The notes: a model not told the origin generated them from the sequence alone. A stretch of 64,000 nucleotides of DNA from Altererythrobacter sp. B11 (GCF_003569745.1 NZ_AP018498.1:372001-436000); one strand, 5' to 3'. Counted from the first letter of the stretch, positions 39,229-49,833 are shown. Numbers and translations are program-made.

Positions 39229-42200
39229 ATGGCGACGGCAGGCAAGCAGGGCGGCACGAGTGAGCGCGCCACCAAGATAGATGGCGAACTGGTCGCGCAG
39301 CTGCGCAATCGCATCTCCGACTCGCGGCTCCCCGGCGAGAAGCCGCTCGATCCCGCGGAATTGGCCGAAGTGGCCGATTTCCTGTTCGAAACGGCACGCC
39401 AGCGCCAGGAAGGCCACGGCAATGTGGTGATCCGCACCGCCAGCAATGGCCGGCGGACGACGCGCATCGCGATCATCAACAAGGACATGCCGTTTCTGGT
39501 CGATTCGATCGCCGCCAGCATCGCCGAGGCGGGTCTGGCGATCGACCTGCTCGTGCACCCGGTTCTGCCCGTGCGGCGCGACGCGGATGGCACCCTCAAC
39601 GCCCTGCCGGCGGCGGACAGTGCGGGCGAGAAGCGCGAAAGCTGGATCTACCTGGAAACCGAACGGGTGGACGCGAAGCAGCGCCATGCGCTGGAGCGCG
39701 AGCTGGAGACGACGCTGGGCGATGTGCGCGCGGCGGTGGCCGATTGGCAGAAGATGGTCGCGCTCATGCAGGAGGATGCAGAGCGGATCGCCGATGCCGA
39801 AGGCGCGGCGCTGCTGCGCTGGCTGAGCGGCGGCCACCTCACCCAGCTGGGGCACCTCACCCGCCGCCGCGATGGCAAGCATACGCAGGCGCTGGGCCTG
39901 TGCCGCCGCGACCTGCGCGATCTGCTGGCGGAAGACAGCTATGAACGTGCCTTCGCCTGGTTCGACAGCGGAAGCGGGCGCGCACCGCTGATTATCAAGG
40001 CGAATCGCGTATCGCGCGTGCACCGCCGCGTGCCACTGGACCTGTTCATCGTGCCGGTGATCGAGGAAGGCCGTGTCGCCGCGCTCTCCATCCATGCTGG
40101 CATCTGGACCAGCGCCGCGCTGGCCACGCCGCCGGGCGAAATTCCGGTGCTGCGTGTGCAACTGGCCAATATCACCGGCCAGCTCGGCTTCGACAAGGCG
40201 AGCCACGACGGGAAAACGCTGCTCCACGCGCTCACCGTGTTGCCGCATGATCTGGTGATCGGCTTCTCCCAGGAAGATATCCTGCGGGTGGCGACCACTA
40301 TGATGGCGCTGGCCGATCGCCCCCGGCCACGGCTGGCGATCGTTGCAGCCCCCTTGCAGCGCCATCTCTTCGCCTTTGTGTGGCTGCCGCGCGACATGAT
40401 TTCCACCGGCACGCGGCACCGCGTGATGGACCTGCTGAAGGAATGCACCGGGGCCGAAACGCTCGACTGGAGCCTGATTGTCGAGGGCGGCAGCCTCGCA
40501 ATGCTGCGCTTCGTGCTCGATTATCGCGGGCTGGAAGGCGCGCCGGACGATCGCGCGGTGGATGCCCGCCTGCAGCAGATGCTGCGCGGCTGGACCGATG
40601 CGGTGGAAGATGCGCTGGGCGAGATCGAGGAATCCGGCCGCGCCGCCGCCCTCGCCAGCCGTTATGCCGAGGCGTTCCCGACCTTCTACCGCGACACCTA
40701 TGGCCCGGCGGAGGCCGCGCGCGACATCGATCGCATGCGGCATCTGGATGCGGACGATCCCGACCGCCCGCTGCGCCGCGACGCCCGGCTCTATCGGCTG
40801 GACAGCGATTCGGCCGACATGCTGCGCCTGAAGATCTATCAGCAGGGCGGCGCCATGCCCCTGTCGGACGCGGTGCCGGCGCTGGAGAACTTCGGCTTTC
40901 GCGTGCTGGCAGAAGTGCCGACCGAGCTGGGTGGCGACCACGCCGGGACGATCCACGATTTCCAGCTGGGCCTGCCCCGCGGCGACCATGCCGCCGCCTT
41001 GCTCGCGCGGGCCGAGCCCGTGGAGAAGGCGATTTGCGCCGTCATCAACGGGCGGGCGGAAGACGATGTGTTCAATCGCCTGGTCACGGGCGCCGATCTG
41101 AGCGCGGAAGAAGCGGACTGGCTGCGCGCGATCTATCGCTATCTGCGGCAGGCCAATATCGCCTTCACGATCTACACCGTGGTGGACGCGCTGCGCGGCG
41201 CGCCCGACGTTACCCGTGCACTGATCACCCTCTTCCGCGCGCTCCACGATCCGGCACTCCCGGGCGACCGCGCCGCCGGTGCGGAGCAGGCCCAGGATGC
41301 CATCCGGCAGGGCCTCGCCGGGGTTGCCGCGATCAACGACGATCGCCTGCTGCGCCTGTACTGGTCGGTCATCTCCGCCATCCTGCGCACCAATGCCTTT
41401 ACCCCTGCGGCAGCCGAAGCGCTGGCGTTCAAGCTCGATTCCGCGCTGGTGCCCGGCCTGCCCAAGCCGGTGCCGTGGCGAGAGATCTGGGTTTATTCCC
41501 GCCGCGTGGAGGGCATTCACTTGCGCGCCGGCCCGGTGGCGCGCGGTGGCATCCGCTGGTCCGACCGGCGCGACGATTTCCGCACCGAAATCCTCGGCCT
41601 GATGAAGGCGCAGCGGGTCAAGAACGCGGTGATCGTGCCCACCGGGGCGAAGGGCGGCTTCTATCCCAAGCGCCTGCCAAATCCGGCGCAGGATCGCGAT
41701 GCCTGGTTCACCGAAGGAACGGAGAGCTACAAGCTCTATATCCGCACGCTGCTGTCGGTTACCGACAACATCGTGAATGACCAGGTCGTGCACCCGGCGG
41801 GGATCGTGATCCGCGACGGAGAGGATCCCTATTTCGTGGTCGCGGCCGATAAGGGCACGGCCACCTTCTCCGACACCGCCAATGCCATCGCGGAAAGCGA
41901 GGACTTTTGGCTGGGCGATGCCTTCGCCAGCGGCGGCAGCCATGGCTATGACCACAAGGCGATGGGGATCACCGCGCGCGGCGCGTGGATTTCCGTGCAG
42001 CGCCACTTCCTCGAAATGGGCGTGGACGTGCAGACACAGAGCATCCGCGTGGCCGGCTGCGGCGATATGTCCGGCGACGTGTTCGGCAATGGCATGCTGC
42101 TGTCCAAGGCGATCAAGCTCGTCTTCGCCTTCGATCACCGGCACATCTTCATCGACCCCGATCCCGACCCTGAGCAGAGCTGGGAAGAACGGCGGCGGCT

Positions 42201-43935
42201 GTTTGAATTGCCGCGATCGAGCTGGGCGGATTATTCGGAAGCGCTGATTTCGCAAGGCGGCGGCGTGTTCGCCCGCACGATGAAGCGCATCCCCCTCTCA
42301 ACGGAGGCGCGCACCGCATTGGGCGTGGATGCTGAGGATCTGGATCCCGAAACCCTCATCAGCGCGATCCTGCGCAGCCAGGTGGACCTCGTGTGGTTTG
42401 GCGGCATCGGCACCTACATCAAGGCCAGCAGCCAGACGAATGCGGAAGTCGGCGATCCCGCCAACGACGGCCTGCGCGTCAACGGCAACGAGCTCCGCGC
42501 GAAGGTCGTGGGCGAAGGGGCCAATCTCGGTGTGACACAGGCCGGGCGGATCGAATTCGCGCTGAACGGCGGGCGCATCAACACCGATTTCATCGACAAT
42601 TCGGCCGGCGTCGATTGTTCCGACAACGAAGTGAACATCAAGATCGCCCTCGCCGCCGCACGACGGAACGGCCGCCTGTCAGAGGAAGGCCGCAACGAAC
42701 TGTTGGTGGAGATGACCGATGAGGTCGCCGCGCTGGTGCTGGAGGACAACCGACTGCAGGCCCTCGCCCTGTCCATAGCGGAGATGGGCGGTGCCGACGC
42801 GGTTGCGGCGCAGGCGCGCCTGATCGAGACGCTGGAGGATCTGGGAGAGCTGGATCGCAAGACCGAGGGGCTGGCGGACAGCGAAGTGCTGAACCGCCGC
42901 GCAACCGACGGAAAGGGACTGACCCGGCCCGAACTCGCCGTGCTGCTTTCCACCGCCAAGCTGGTGCTGCAGGACGCCATCGAGCAAAGCGATCTGGCAG
43001 CCGACAAGGCAGCGGAACCGCTGCTGCTGGAAGACTTCCCGCCGCAATTGCAGGAGGCCCACCGTCAGGCCCTGCTGGAGCATCGGCTGCGCAACGAGAT
43101 CGTCGCCACCTCGGTCGCCAACCGGATTGTGAACCGCATGGGGCTGGTCCATCCCTTCGAACTGGCGGAGGAAGAGGGCGCGAGCCTGAGCCAGATTGCC
43201 GCTTCCTTCGTGGCGGCGAGCGAGATGCTGGGGATGGACCGCGTGTGGGCGGCGATCGATACGGCGGACATGCCGGAAACCGCGCGGCTGCTGCTGTTCG
43301 ATCAGGCGGCGTTGGCCCTGCGCGGCCATATGGCGGACCTGCTGCGCGCGGGCGGCGCAACGCTTCCCCCGTCGGCGGTGGTCGGCGAGGTAGAGCAGGG
43401 CATTTCGCAGCTGATGGCCAATGTCGATGATCTGCTGGCGGCGGAAGCGCGCGATCATTCCACCGCCATTGCCAGCCGGCTGATGGACGCGGGCGCGCCG
43501 AAGGAAATGGCCGGCATGGTTGCCGGGCTGTTCTCGATCGATGGCGCTATCGGCCTGTCGCGTCTCGCGGGTCAGACGCGCATTCCGCCGGTCCGGCTGG
43601 CCAATGCCTTCATCCGCCTGGGCGAACGGCTGGGGCTGGACTGGGCGCAGTACAAGGCTGCGGTGATGAATCCCTCCGACCCTTGGGAACGGCTGCTTGT
43701 GGCGGGGCTCGCCCGCGATTTCCAGCAGATGCGGTTCGAATTCCTGCATCGCCTGCCGGAGAACAAGCCGGTAGGCGAGGATCCCGTGATGGCGGTGGAG
43801 GAGTGGCTGCAGGAGCATGAGCAGGCGATCGGCAAGTTCCGAGCGATGATCGCGCGGGCACAAGGTTCCACTCGGCTGGCCCCGGCCATGCTGGCACAGA
43901 TCGCCAGCCAGGCGCGCAATCTCCTGCAGCGTTGA
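39229..43935 (+). CDS. NAD-specific glutamate dehydrogenase, large (180-kDa) type
   Basis: The 1568-aa protein matches the large bacterial NAD-GDH class. The N-terminal ~700 residues hold ACT-like regulatory segments (MPFLVDSIAASIAEAGLAID); the catalytic domain follows with RGGIRWSDRRDDFRTEILGL (about 765), KNAVIVPTGAKGGF and the Rossmann region AGCGDMSGDVFGNGMLLS (about 943). The C-terminal helical region is specific to this class. It oxidatively deaminates glutamate to 2-oxoglutarate and ammonium, normally when glutamate is a carbon source. It complements the anabolic GltBD in this window. Confidence 0.96.
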   Translation: MATAGKQGGTSERATKIDGELVAQLRNRISDSRLPGEKPLDPAELAEVADFLFETARQRQEGHGNVVIRTASNGRRTTRIAIINKDMPFLVDSIAASIAEAGLAIDLLVHPVLPVRRDADGTLNALPAADSAGEKRESWIYLETERVDAKQRHALERELETTLGDVRAAVADWQKMVALMQEDAERIADAEGAALLRWLSGGHLTQLGHLTRRRDGKHTQALGLCRRDLRDLLAEDSYERAFAWFDSGSGRAPLIIKANRVSRVHRRVPLDLFIVPVIEEGRVAALSIHAGIWTSAALATPPGEIPVLRVQLANITGQLGFDKASHDGKTLLHALTVLPHDLVIGFSQEDILRVATTMMALADRPRPRLAIVAAPLQRHLFAFVWLPRDMISTGTRHRVMDLLKECTGAETLDWSLIVEGGSLAMLRFVLDYRGLEGAPDDRAVDARLQQMLRGWTDAVEDALGEIEESGRAAALASRYAEAFPTFYRDTYGPAEAARDIDRMRHLDADDPDRPLRRDARLYRLDSDSADMLRLKIYQQGGAMPLSDAVPALENFGFRVLAEVPTELGGDHAGTIHDFQLGLPRGDHAAALLARAEPVEKAICAVINGRAEDDVFNRLVTGADLSAEEADWLRAIYRYLRQANIAFTIYTVVDALRGAPDVTRALITLFRALHDPALPGDRAAGAEQAQDAIRQGLAGVAAINDDRLLRLYWSVISAILRTNAFTPAAAEALAFKLDSALVPGLPKPVPWREIWVYSRRVEGIHLRAGPVARGGIRWSDRRDDFRTEILGLMKAQRVKNAVIVPTGAKGGFYPKRLPNPAQDRDAWFTEGTESYKLYIRTLLSVTDNIVNDQVVHPAGIVIRDGEDPYFVVAADKGTATFSDTANAIAESEDFWLGDAFASGGSHGYDHKAMGITARGAWISVQRHFLEMGVDVQTQSIRVAGCGDMSGDVFGNGMLLSKAIKLVFAFDHRHIFIDPDPDPEQSWEERRRLFELPRSSWADYSEALISQGGGVFARTMKRIPLSTEARTALGVDAEDLDPETLISAILRSQVDLVWFGGIGTYIKASSQTNAEVGDPANDGLRVNGNELRAKVVGEGANLGVTQAGRIEFALNGGRINTDFIDNSAGVDCSDNEVNIKIALAAARRNGRLSEEGRNELLVEMTDEVAALVLEDNRLQALALSIAEMGGADAVAAQARLIETLEDLGELDRKTEGLADSEVLNRRATDGKGLTRPELAVLLSTAKLVLQDAIEQSDLAADKAAEPLLLEDFPPQLQEAHRQALLEHRLRNEIVATSVANRIVNRMGLVHPFELAEEEGASLSQIAASFVAASEMLGMDRVWAAIDTADMPETARLLLFDQAALALRGHMADLLRAGGATLPPSAVVGEVEQGISQLMANVDDLLAAEARDHSTAIASRLMDAGAPKEMAGMVAGLFSIDGAIGLSRLAGQTRIPPVRLANAFIRLGERLGLDWAQYKAAVMNPSDPWERLLVAGLARDFQQMRFEFLHRLPENKPVGEDPVMAVEEWLQEHEQAIGKFRAMIARAQGSTRLAPAMLAQIASQARNLLQR

Positions 43936-43992
43936 GCCCCGCGGCACAGGCTTCGGCTTGACTGCGAGCCGCAGGGCTGGAAACGCTGAAGC

Positions 43993-45219
43993 ATGATGCA
44001 TGCAGATGTGGTGATCGTGGGGACGGGGCATGGCGGCGCACAGGCCGCCATTTCCCTGCGCCAGCTTGGTTTCGAAGGCTCGATCCTGATGATCGGGCGC
44101 GACAGTTCTCCGCCCTACGAGCGCCCGCCCCTGTCCAAGGAATATCTCTCGGGCGAGAAGGCGTTCGAACGCATCCTGATTCGGCCGGAGAAATTCTGGC
44201 AGGACAAGCAGGTCGACCTGATGCTGGGCGTGAATGTCTCCCGGCTCGATCCGGCCGCGCATGAACTGAGCATCAGCGGGGGCGAGCCCGTAACCTATGG
44301 CTCGCTGATCTGGGCCGGCGGCGGGGACGCGCGGCGGCTCGACTGCCCCGGCGGCTATCTCGACGGCGTCCACGCCGTGCGCGATAAGCCGGACGCGGAC
44401 CGACTGATGGCCGAACTGGCAGGCGGTGCCAAGCGGGTGGTGGTGATCGGCGGCGGCTATATCGGTCTGGAAGCGGCGGCCGTGCTCGCCAAGCGCGGCT
44501 GTTCGGTCACACTGGTGGAAATGCAGGACCGGCTGCTCAGCCGCGTCGCCGGGGAAGACCTGTCCCGCTTCTACGAGGCGGAGCACCGCGCACATGGCGT
44601 CGATGTGCGCCTGGGCACCGGGGTCGAGTGCCTGGTGGCGGACGGCGACCGCGTAGCCGGCGTCACCCTGACGAGCGGCGAGACAATTCCCTGCGAGATG
44701 GTGGTCGTGGGCATCGGCATCGTCCCGTCGATCGGGCCGCTGATCGGCGCCGGGGCGGCGGGCGCGAATGGCGTGGACGTGGACGAATATTGCCGCACCA
44801 GCCTGTCCGACGTTTACGCGATCGGGGACTGTGCCGCCCACGCCAATCCCTATGCCGATGGCGCGGTGATCCGGCTGGAAAGCGTGCAGAACGCGCATGA
44901 CATGGCCACCACCGCCGCCCGCGCGATCTGCGGCGATCCGCAACCCTATGATGCGCTGCCCTGGTTCTGGTCGAACCAGTACGACCTCAAGCTGCAGACC
45001 GTCGGCCTCAGCATGGGGCATGACACCACGGTGCTGCGCGGCGATCCCGCCAGCCGCAGCTTTTCCGTGATCTACCTGAAGGAAGGCCGCGTGATCGCGC
45101 TGGACTGCGTGAATGCGGTGAAAGACTATGTGCAGGGGCGCAAGCTGGTGGAGGCGCGGGCGAGCATAGCGCCCGAACTGCTGCTCGACACCGAAACCCC
45201 GCTCAAGGCGATGCTGTAA
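43993..45219 (+). CDS. FAD-dependent oxidoreductase (ferredoxin reductase type)
   Basis: The 408-aa flavoprotein resembles putidaredoxin/rhodocoxin reductases. The FAD site is [18 protein letters not shown] (about residue 7); [18 protein letters not shown] is diagnostic of the family; the NADH site is [17 protein letters not shown] (about 152); [10 protein letters not shown] (about 278) contacts FAD. It would pass electrons from NAD(P)H to a [2Fe-2S] ferredoxin, often for a P450 or Rieske oxygenase. No such partner is in the window. It is convergent with queG, overlapping by 17 bp. Confidence 0.92.
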   Translation: MMHADVVIVGTGHGGAQAAISLRQLGFEGSILMIGRDSSPPYERPPLSKEYLSGEKAFERILIRPEKFWQDKQVDLMLGVNVSRLDPAAHELSISGGEPVTYGSLIWAGGGDARRLDCPGGYLDGVHAVRDKPDADRLMAELAGGAKRVVVIGGGYIGLEAAAVLAKRGCSVTLVEMQDRLLSRVAGEDLSRFYEAEHRAHGVDVRLGTGVECLVADGDRVAGVTLTSGETIPCEMVVVGIGIVPSIGPLIGAGAAGANGVDVDEYCRTSLSDVYAIGDCAAHANPYADGAVIRLESVQNAHDMATTAARAICGDPQPYDALPWFWSNQYDLKLQTVGLSMGHDTTVLRGDPASRSFSVIYLKEGRVIALDCVNAVKDYVQGRKLVEARASIAPELLLDTETPLKAML

Positions 45220-46276
45220 GCCGCGCGAGCGCCCAGCCCGCTGCTTCCGCTACCACCGGATCGGGGTCCGCCAGCAGCGCCTCCACGGGGGCTGCGAGGG
45301 CTGAATTGCCGCTGTTGCCGGCAGCGATCAGGCAATTGCGCACGAAGCGATCCCGGCCGATCCGCTTGATCGGGGAGCCGGAGAACAGGGCCCGAAAACC
45401 GGCATCGTCCAGCGCGAGCAACTCGGCCAGTCGCGGTGCGACGAGCTCCGCCCGCGGGTCCAGTGCCTTGTGCCGGGCCGCCGTCTGGGCGAACTTGTTC
45501 CACGGGCAGGCGGCCAGGCAATCGTCGCAGCCATAGATGCGATTGCCGATCGCTTCCCGGAATTCCTCCGGGATGGGGCCGCGGTGTTCGATGGTGAGGT
45601 AGGAAATGCACCGCCGCGCATCGAGCCGGTACGGCTCCGGGAAGGCGTCGGTGGGGCAGGCCGTCTGGCAGGCCGTGCAATTGCCGCAGCGGTCCGCATG
45701 CGGCTCGTCCGGGCGGAAAGGCAAGGTGGTGTAGATGGCGCCCAGGAACAGCCAGTTGCCATGCGCGCGACTCACGACATTGGTATGCTTCCCCTGCCAG
45801 CCGAGCCCCGCCGCCTGCCCCAGCGGCTTTTCCATCACCGGCGCCGTATCGACGAAGACCTTCAAGCGTACTTCAAGCCCCAGCTTCTCCCCTTCGGCCA
45901 CCAGCCAGCGCGCCAGCGCCTTCAGCGCCTTCTTCAGCACATCATGATAATCCCGCCCCTGCGCATAGACGGAGATGCGCGCCCGCTCCGCATCGCCGTC
46001 CAGCGCCAGCGGATCGACATCGGGCGCATAGCTCATGCCCAGCGCCAGCACGCTCCGCGCCTCGGGCCACATGGCCTGCGGGCCGTGCCGCACATCGGCG
46101 CGGTCTTCCATCCAGCCCATCTCGCCATGCATGCCGGCGTCGAGCCATTCGCGCAGCCGTGCCTCGCGCACGGGATCGTTCGTGGCCGGCGCAAAGCCCA
46201 CCGCCGCGAAGCCCAGCGCCTGCGCCTGCTCCAGCAGGCGCAGGCGTAAATCGTCCAGAGTCGCGGGATCAGCCAC
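45203..46276 (-). CDS. queG: Epoxyqueuosine reductase
   Basis: The 357-aa cobalamin- and Fe-S-dependent enzyme performs the last step of queuosine synthesis in tRNA. Two 4Fe-4S cluster motifs are clear: [16 protein letters not shown] (about residue 192) and [15 protein letters not shown] (about 241). The N-terminal part carries the QueG-specific GFAPATND and KFLGWQ-type [14 protein letters not shown] blocks; a C-terminal HEAT-like repeat ([20 protein letters not shown]) is typical. It overlaps the FAD reductase gene tail to tail and is divergent from the ABC-2 exporter pair. Confidence 0.95.
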   Translation of the reverse strand: MADPATLDDLRLRLLEQAQALGFAAVGFAPATNDPVREARLREWLDAGMHGEMGWMEDRADVRHGPQAMWPEARSVLALGMSYAPDVDPLALDGDAERARISVYAQGRDYHDVLKKALKALARWLVAEGEKLGLEVRLKVFVDTAPVMEKPLGQAAGLGWQGKHTNVVSRAHGNWLFLGAIYTTLPFRPDEPHADRCGNCTACQTACPTDAFPEPYRLDARRCISYLTIEHRGPIPEEFREAIGNRIYGCDDCLAACPWNKFAQTAARHKALDPRAELVAPRLAELLALDDAGFRALFSGSPIKRIGRDRFVRNCLIAAGNSGNSALAAPVEALLADPDPVVAEAAGWALARLTASP

Positions 46277-46347
46277 CTTTCGGGTTGCTCCCTGTTACCG
46301 GGCTCCGGTATCGCATGTGCATGGAGCAGGCGCTAGGCGAAGCCGGC

Positions 46348-47316
46348 ATGGCAGACAATGGCAGGGCGCCGCGGCGGTCATCGCTGGCGATCGAGGCGCG
46401 CGGGCTGGTCAAACGGTTCGACGGGACACTGGCGGTCGATGGGGTCGACCTATCCGTCCCCGAAGGCGCGATCTACGGCATCCTCGGCCCCAATGGCGCG
46501 GGCAAGACCACGACGCTGCGCATGCTGCTGGGCATCATCGACCCTGATGCGGGCACGCGCCGCGTGCTGGGCGAGGCGAACCCGCGCGAAGTGGCGCGCC
46601 TGATCGGCTACCTGCCGGAAGAGCGCGGGCTCTATCCGGCGATGAAAACCTATGACGCCATCGCCTTCATGGGCGCCCTGCGCGGCCTGCCGCTGGAAGA
46701 AGGGCGGCGGCGCGGGCGCGAACTGATGGAGCAGCATGGCTTGGGCTATGCGGTGGAGCGCCAGATCCGCCAGCTTTCGAAGGGCATGGCGCAAACCGTG
46801 CAGTTGCTCGGCACGCTGGTTCACGATCCCCGGCTGGTGGTGCTGGATGAACCCTTCTCCGGCCTCGATGCCATCAACCAGGGCAAGCTGGAGCGGCTGA
46901 TTCGCTCGCTGGCCGACAAGGGGACCACCGTCATCTTCTCCACCCATGTCATCGCCCATGCGGAGCGGCTGTGCGAACAGGTGGCGATCATCGCCGGCGG
47001 GAAGGTGCCCTTCGCGGGGGCGGTGGACGTGGCGCGCGATCGCATTCCGGCACAGGTGCGGCTGGAGACCAAGCGCCGCGAAGGCGGGTGGACCCGTATC
47101 CTTCCGCCCGACACGCGGCAGGAGGGGGCCTTCTGGTATTTTCCCCTGCCGGAAAGCGGCGTGGAGCCGCTGTTGCGCGCCCTGATCGACGGCGAAGCGG
47201 GCATTCTTTCCCTCTCCATCGAGCGGGCCGGCCTGCACGATGCCTTCGTCGCCATCGCCGGCGAAGCGGCGGCCCGAGCGCTCGAAGCGGGTCCGGAAAG
47301 CGAGGCGGCGCCATGA
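46348..47316 (+). CDS. ABC-2 type exporter, ATP-binding protein (NatA-like)
   Basis: The 322-aa ATPase has Walker A LGPNGAGKTTTLRMLLG (about residue 45), signature QLSKGMAQTVQLLGTL (about 144), Walker B RLVVLDEPFSGLD (about 165) and the H-loop STHVIAHAE (about 198), followed by a C-terminal extension with mixed strands. It powers the permease encoded by the next gene. ATG 46348 (MADNGRAP) has AGG ten bases upstream; in-frame ATGs at 46315 and 46321 are alternatives. The stop overlaps the permease ATG (ATGA). Confidence 0.92.
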   Translation: MADNGRAPRRSSLAIEARGLVKRFDGTLAVDGVDLSVPEGAIYGILGPNGAGKTTTLRMLLGIIDPDAGTRRVLGEANPREVARLIGYLPEERGLYPAMKTYDAIAFMGALRGLPLEEGRRRGRELMEQHGLGYAVERQIRQLSKGMAQTVQLLGTLVHDPRLVVLDEPFSGLDAINQGKLERLIRSLADKGTTVIFSTHVIAHAERLCEQVAIIAGGKVPFAGAVDVARDRIPAQVRLETKRREGGWTRILPPDTRQEGAFWYFPLPESGVEPLLRALIDGEAGILSLSIERAGLHDAFVAIAGEAAARALEAGPESEAAP

Positions 47317-48593
47317 ACGGCGCACGGCGGCTTTCCATGGTGCAGGCGGCACTCGTGGTCGCGCGGCGGGACTTTGGCGCGATCCTGTTCAGCCGTGCCT
47401 TCTTCTTCTTTCTGCTCGGCCCCCTGTTCCCGGTGCTGGTGGGCGGCCTTGCCGGCTCCATCGGGCAGCGGGTGGAAAGCCGCGCCGCGCCGCCCGAGAT
47501 CGGCATCGCCATGCAGGCGGGCGATGTCGACACTCTGCTGGCGGCACATGCCGCACTGGCGCGCGAACTCGGGCCCAATCTTCCCGAGATGACGGCCCTG
47601 AAAAGGCTCAAGCCCGGCGAAACCTTCGATGCCCGGGCGGTGCTCGAAGCGGGCACCGGCAGTCTGGCGGCCGTCGTCACGGGTACGCCGGCGCATCCGG
47701 TGCTCACTGCCACGGCGGAGCGGCTGGAGTTCTGGCGCGGCCCGGTGTCGCTCGTGGCCGCCACCGCAACCCAAGGCATCCCTGCCGCCTATCCGCAGGT
47801 GACGCTGAACGAGGTGAAGACCAGCGGCGCGAGCGAGACGCGCGCCCGCCTCCGCACCGCACAAGCCGGGCAGTTGATCCTGTTCCTGCTGATCATGCTG
47901 CTGGCCGGCATGGTCCTCTCCAACCTGGTCGAGGAGAAGGCGAACAAGGTGATCGAGATCCTCGCCGCGGCCATCCCGATGGACGCTGTGTTCCTTGGCA
48001 AGCTCTTCGCTATGCTGGCGGTGTCGCTGGTGGGCATCGCCGTGTGGGGCTCGGTGATCGGCGGGCTGATATTCGTGTCCGACGCGGGAGGGCAGAGCCT
48101 GGGACCGATCGACCTGCAGAACCTGCCGGCACCGGGGGTCGGCTGGCCGATGTTCTTCCTGCTTGGCGTCATCTATTTCGCCATGGGCTATCTGCTGCTG
48201 GGTTCCGTATTCCTCGCGATCGGTTCGCTGGCCTCCACTGTCCGCGAAGTGCAGACCCTCTCCATGCCCGTCACCATGATGCAGGTCCTGCTGTTCTTCT
48301 TCGCCAATCTCGCCATGTCGCAGCCGGGTGAACCGATCGAATGGGTGGCGATCGCCTTTCCCTTCAGTTCGCCCTTCGCCATGCTCGCTCGTGCGGCGCA
48401 GAGCGAAGCGCTGTGGCCGCATTTCGTCGCACTGGCGTGGCAATTGTTGTGGGTGACGATCTTCATCCGCGCCGGCGCGGCGCTGTTCCGCACACGCGTG
48501 ATGAAATCCGGACCGCAGGGCGTGAAGCGCAGCCGCGGCCTGCAATCCCTGATCGCTACTGCGTTCAGGCCTGGTTCTGACAGGAGCAGCTAG
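47313..48593 (+). CDS. ABC-2 type exporter, permease (NatB-like)
   Basis: The 426-aa membrane protein has one N-terminal transmembrane helix (RAFFFFLLGPLFPVLVGGLAG), a large external domain (about residues 50-180) and five C-terminal helices starting at GQLILFLLIMLLAGMVLSNL. The segment VEEKANKVIEILAAAIP is the coupling signature of NatB/ABC-2 permeases. With the preceding ATPase it would export a small molecule, ion or lipid; the substrate is unknown. The two genes are translationally coupled. msrB follows after nine bases and may share the transcript. Confidence 0.91.
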   Translation: MNGARRLSMVQAALVVARRDFGAILFSRAFFFFLLGPLFPVLVGGLAGSIGQRVESRAAPPEIGIAMQAGDVDTLLAAHAALARELGPNLPEMTALKRLKPGETFDARAVLEAGTGSLAAVVTGTPAHPVLTATAERLEFWRGPVSLVAATATQGIPAAYPQVTLNEVKTSGASETRARLRTAQAGQLILFLLIMLLAGMVLSNLVEEKANKVIEILAAAIPMDAVFLGKLFAMLAVSLVGIAVWGSVIGGLIFVSDAGGQSLGPIDLQNLPAPGVGWPMFFLLGVIYFAMGYLLLGSVFLAIGSLASTVREVQTLSMPVTMMQVLLFFFANLAMSQPGEPIEWVAIAFPFSSPFAMLARAAQSEALWPHFVALAWQLLWVTIFIRAGAALFRTRVMKSGPQGVKRSRGLQSLIATAFRPGSDRSS

Positions 48594-48602
48594 GAGATCA
48601 CC

Positions 48603-49094
48603 ATGTCACGACTCACCAGCACCCGCCGCAGCGCGCTGGCCTGGCTCGGCGCAGGCATCGCGGTCCCCGCCCTCGCGGCGTGCGGATCGCCGGCCGCGGC
48701 GAAGAGCTTCCCCCTTTCCCTCAGCGAAGACGCCTGGCGCAAGAAGCTGACGAAGGCGCAGTTTTCCGTGCTGCGGGAGGAAGCGACCGAGCGTCCCTAT
48801 TCCTCCCCGCTCAATGACGAGCATCGCAAGGGCACCTTCCTGTGCGCAGGCTGCGACCATCCGCTGTTTTCCAGCGCCACGAAGTTCGACAGCGGCACGG
48901 GCTGGCCCAGCTTCTACCAGCCGCTCAAGGGTGCGGTGGGCACCTCCACCGACTACAAGCTCGCCTATCCGCGCAAGGAAGTGCATTGCGCCAATTGCGG
49001 CGGACACCTCGGCCATGTCTTCAATGACGGGCCGAAGCCCACGGGCCTGCGCTATTGCATGAACGGCGTGGCGATGAAGTTCCGCCCCGCCTGA
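48603..49094 (+). CDS. msrB: Peptide-methionine (R)-S-oxide reductase, exported lipoprotein form
   Basis: The 163-aa MsrB repairs methionine-R-sulfoxide. The N-terminus combines a twin-arginine-like TRRSALAWLGAG segment with lipobox LAAC (Cys27), so it is probably a Tat-dependent lipoprotein. The zinc-binding pairs CAGC and CANC, the GTGWPSF block and the catalytic GLRYCMNGVAMKF (Cys about 154) are all present. A second msr gene, msrA, also exported, lies 11 kb away, suggesting an envelope repair pair. It is separated from the convergent PilZ gene by a hairpin that covers both stops. Confidence 0.95.
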   Translation: MSRLTSTRRSALAWLGAGIAVPALAACGSPAAAKSFPLSLSEDAWRKKLTKAQFSVLREEATERPYSSPLNDEHRKGTFLCAGCDHPLFSSATKFDSGTGWPSFYQPLKGAVGTSTDYKLAYPRKEVHCANCGGHLGHVFNDGPKPTGLRYCMNGVAMKFRPA

Positions 49095-49117
49095 GGCAGG
49101 CCGAGGCCTTCCTCAGG
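49090..49117. terminator. Bidirectional hairpin between convergent msrB and PilZ genes
   Basis: CCTGAGG (49090-49096) pairs with CCTCAGG (49111-49117), extended after one mismatch by AGGC/GCCT around a CGAG loop. Both stop codons fall within the stem. There is no strong U-run, so termination efficiency is uncertain. Confidence 0.5.
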
Positions 49118-49736
49118 CATTCAGCTGCAGCGCAGCCGTCAGTCGGGCCAGTTCACCGAATTGGAACGTATCCTCGAAGATCAGCCCATACTGCTGCGGT
49201 CCCCGCCAGCGGACCTTTGCGGCGATCGTGGGCAGGCCGCGCGCCGACAGGCGCAGGCGCTGGTCGATGGAAAGATGTTCGCTGCAGCTCACCAGGGCGC
49301 CCTGCTGCGAGATGTTGTGCATCCGCGCTGTGAGGGTGCGTTCGCCCATCTGAAGCATCACCGGGACTTCGAGGTTCACGCGAATCGAACGCTTGCTGAA
49401 GCGGCTGGGGCTGCCGATAATCCGTTCGATGTCCACCGGATCGGCAAAGCGGAAGCCGGCCTTGTCGGGCTCTTCCCACACGCGCTCCAGCCGGTGGCGA
49501 TCGCCGTTCGACATCTCCAGCGTCAATTCGCAGTCGGCGGGGAGCGGGCAGAACAGCCGCACGCTCACACCGGTCTCGGACACGTCCCGCACCACGCACA
49601 GGTACTCGCCCGCATCGCAGGTGAGCTTCGCCGCCCGAATCAGCAAGGTGAAGCGGGGAGCTGCGCGCTGCTCGGCCTCGCTGCCGCTCACCGCGGCAGC
49701 TCCGCTCGTCATTTCTTGCCGCGATACGTCGGACAT
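49113..49736 (-). CDS. Tandem PilZ domain protein
   Basis: The 207-aa protein contains two PilZ domains. The first has the complete c-di-GMP signature: RAAPR (RxxxR, about residue 25) and DVSETG (DxSxxG, about 53). The second has KRSIRV (only K/RxxR spacing) and NISQQG (about 146), so its binding site may be degenerate. It probably senses c-di-GMP and acts on motility or polysaccharide output. ATG 49736 is chosen because GGAGG lies five bases upstream. A CtrA-like site is about 100 bp upstream. It is downstream of another PilZ gene on the same strand. Confidence 0.88.
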   Translation of the reverse strand: MSDVSRQEMTSGAAAVSGSEAEQRAAPRFTLLIRAAKLTCDAGEYLCVVRDVSETGVSVRLFCPLPADCELTLEMSNGDRHRLERVWEEPDKAGFRFADPVDIERIIGSPSRFSKRSIRVNLEVPVMLQMGERTLTARMHNISQQGALVSCSEHLSIDQRLRLSARGLPTIAAKVRWRGPQQYGLIFEDTFQFGELARLTAALQLNA

Positions 49737-49833
49737 GTGTCCTCCGACAGTTGAATTGCAGTCACCGGGCCGGAACCTCAAAGCTAAGCGCGCAGACTAT
49801 ACCCAAATCTGGCATATCCATGCCTGCCAATGC

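Noticed and set aside
38092-42255. 1387-codon open frame antisense to the NAD-GDH and LLM genes
   Set aside because: It crosses two well-supported genes and an intergenic gap on the other strand and shows only shadow composition.
42679-45021. 780-codon open frame antisense to NAD-GDH and the FAD reductase
   Set aside because: Same reason: shadow of two strong genes, no domain of its own.
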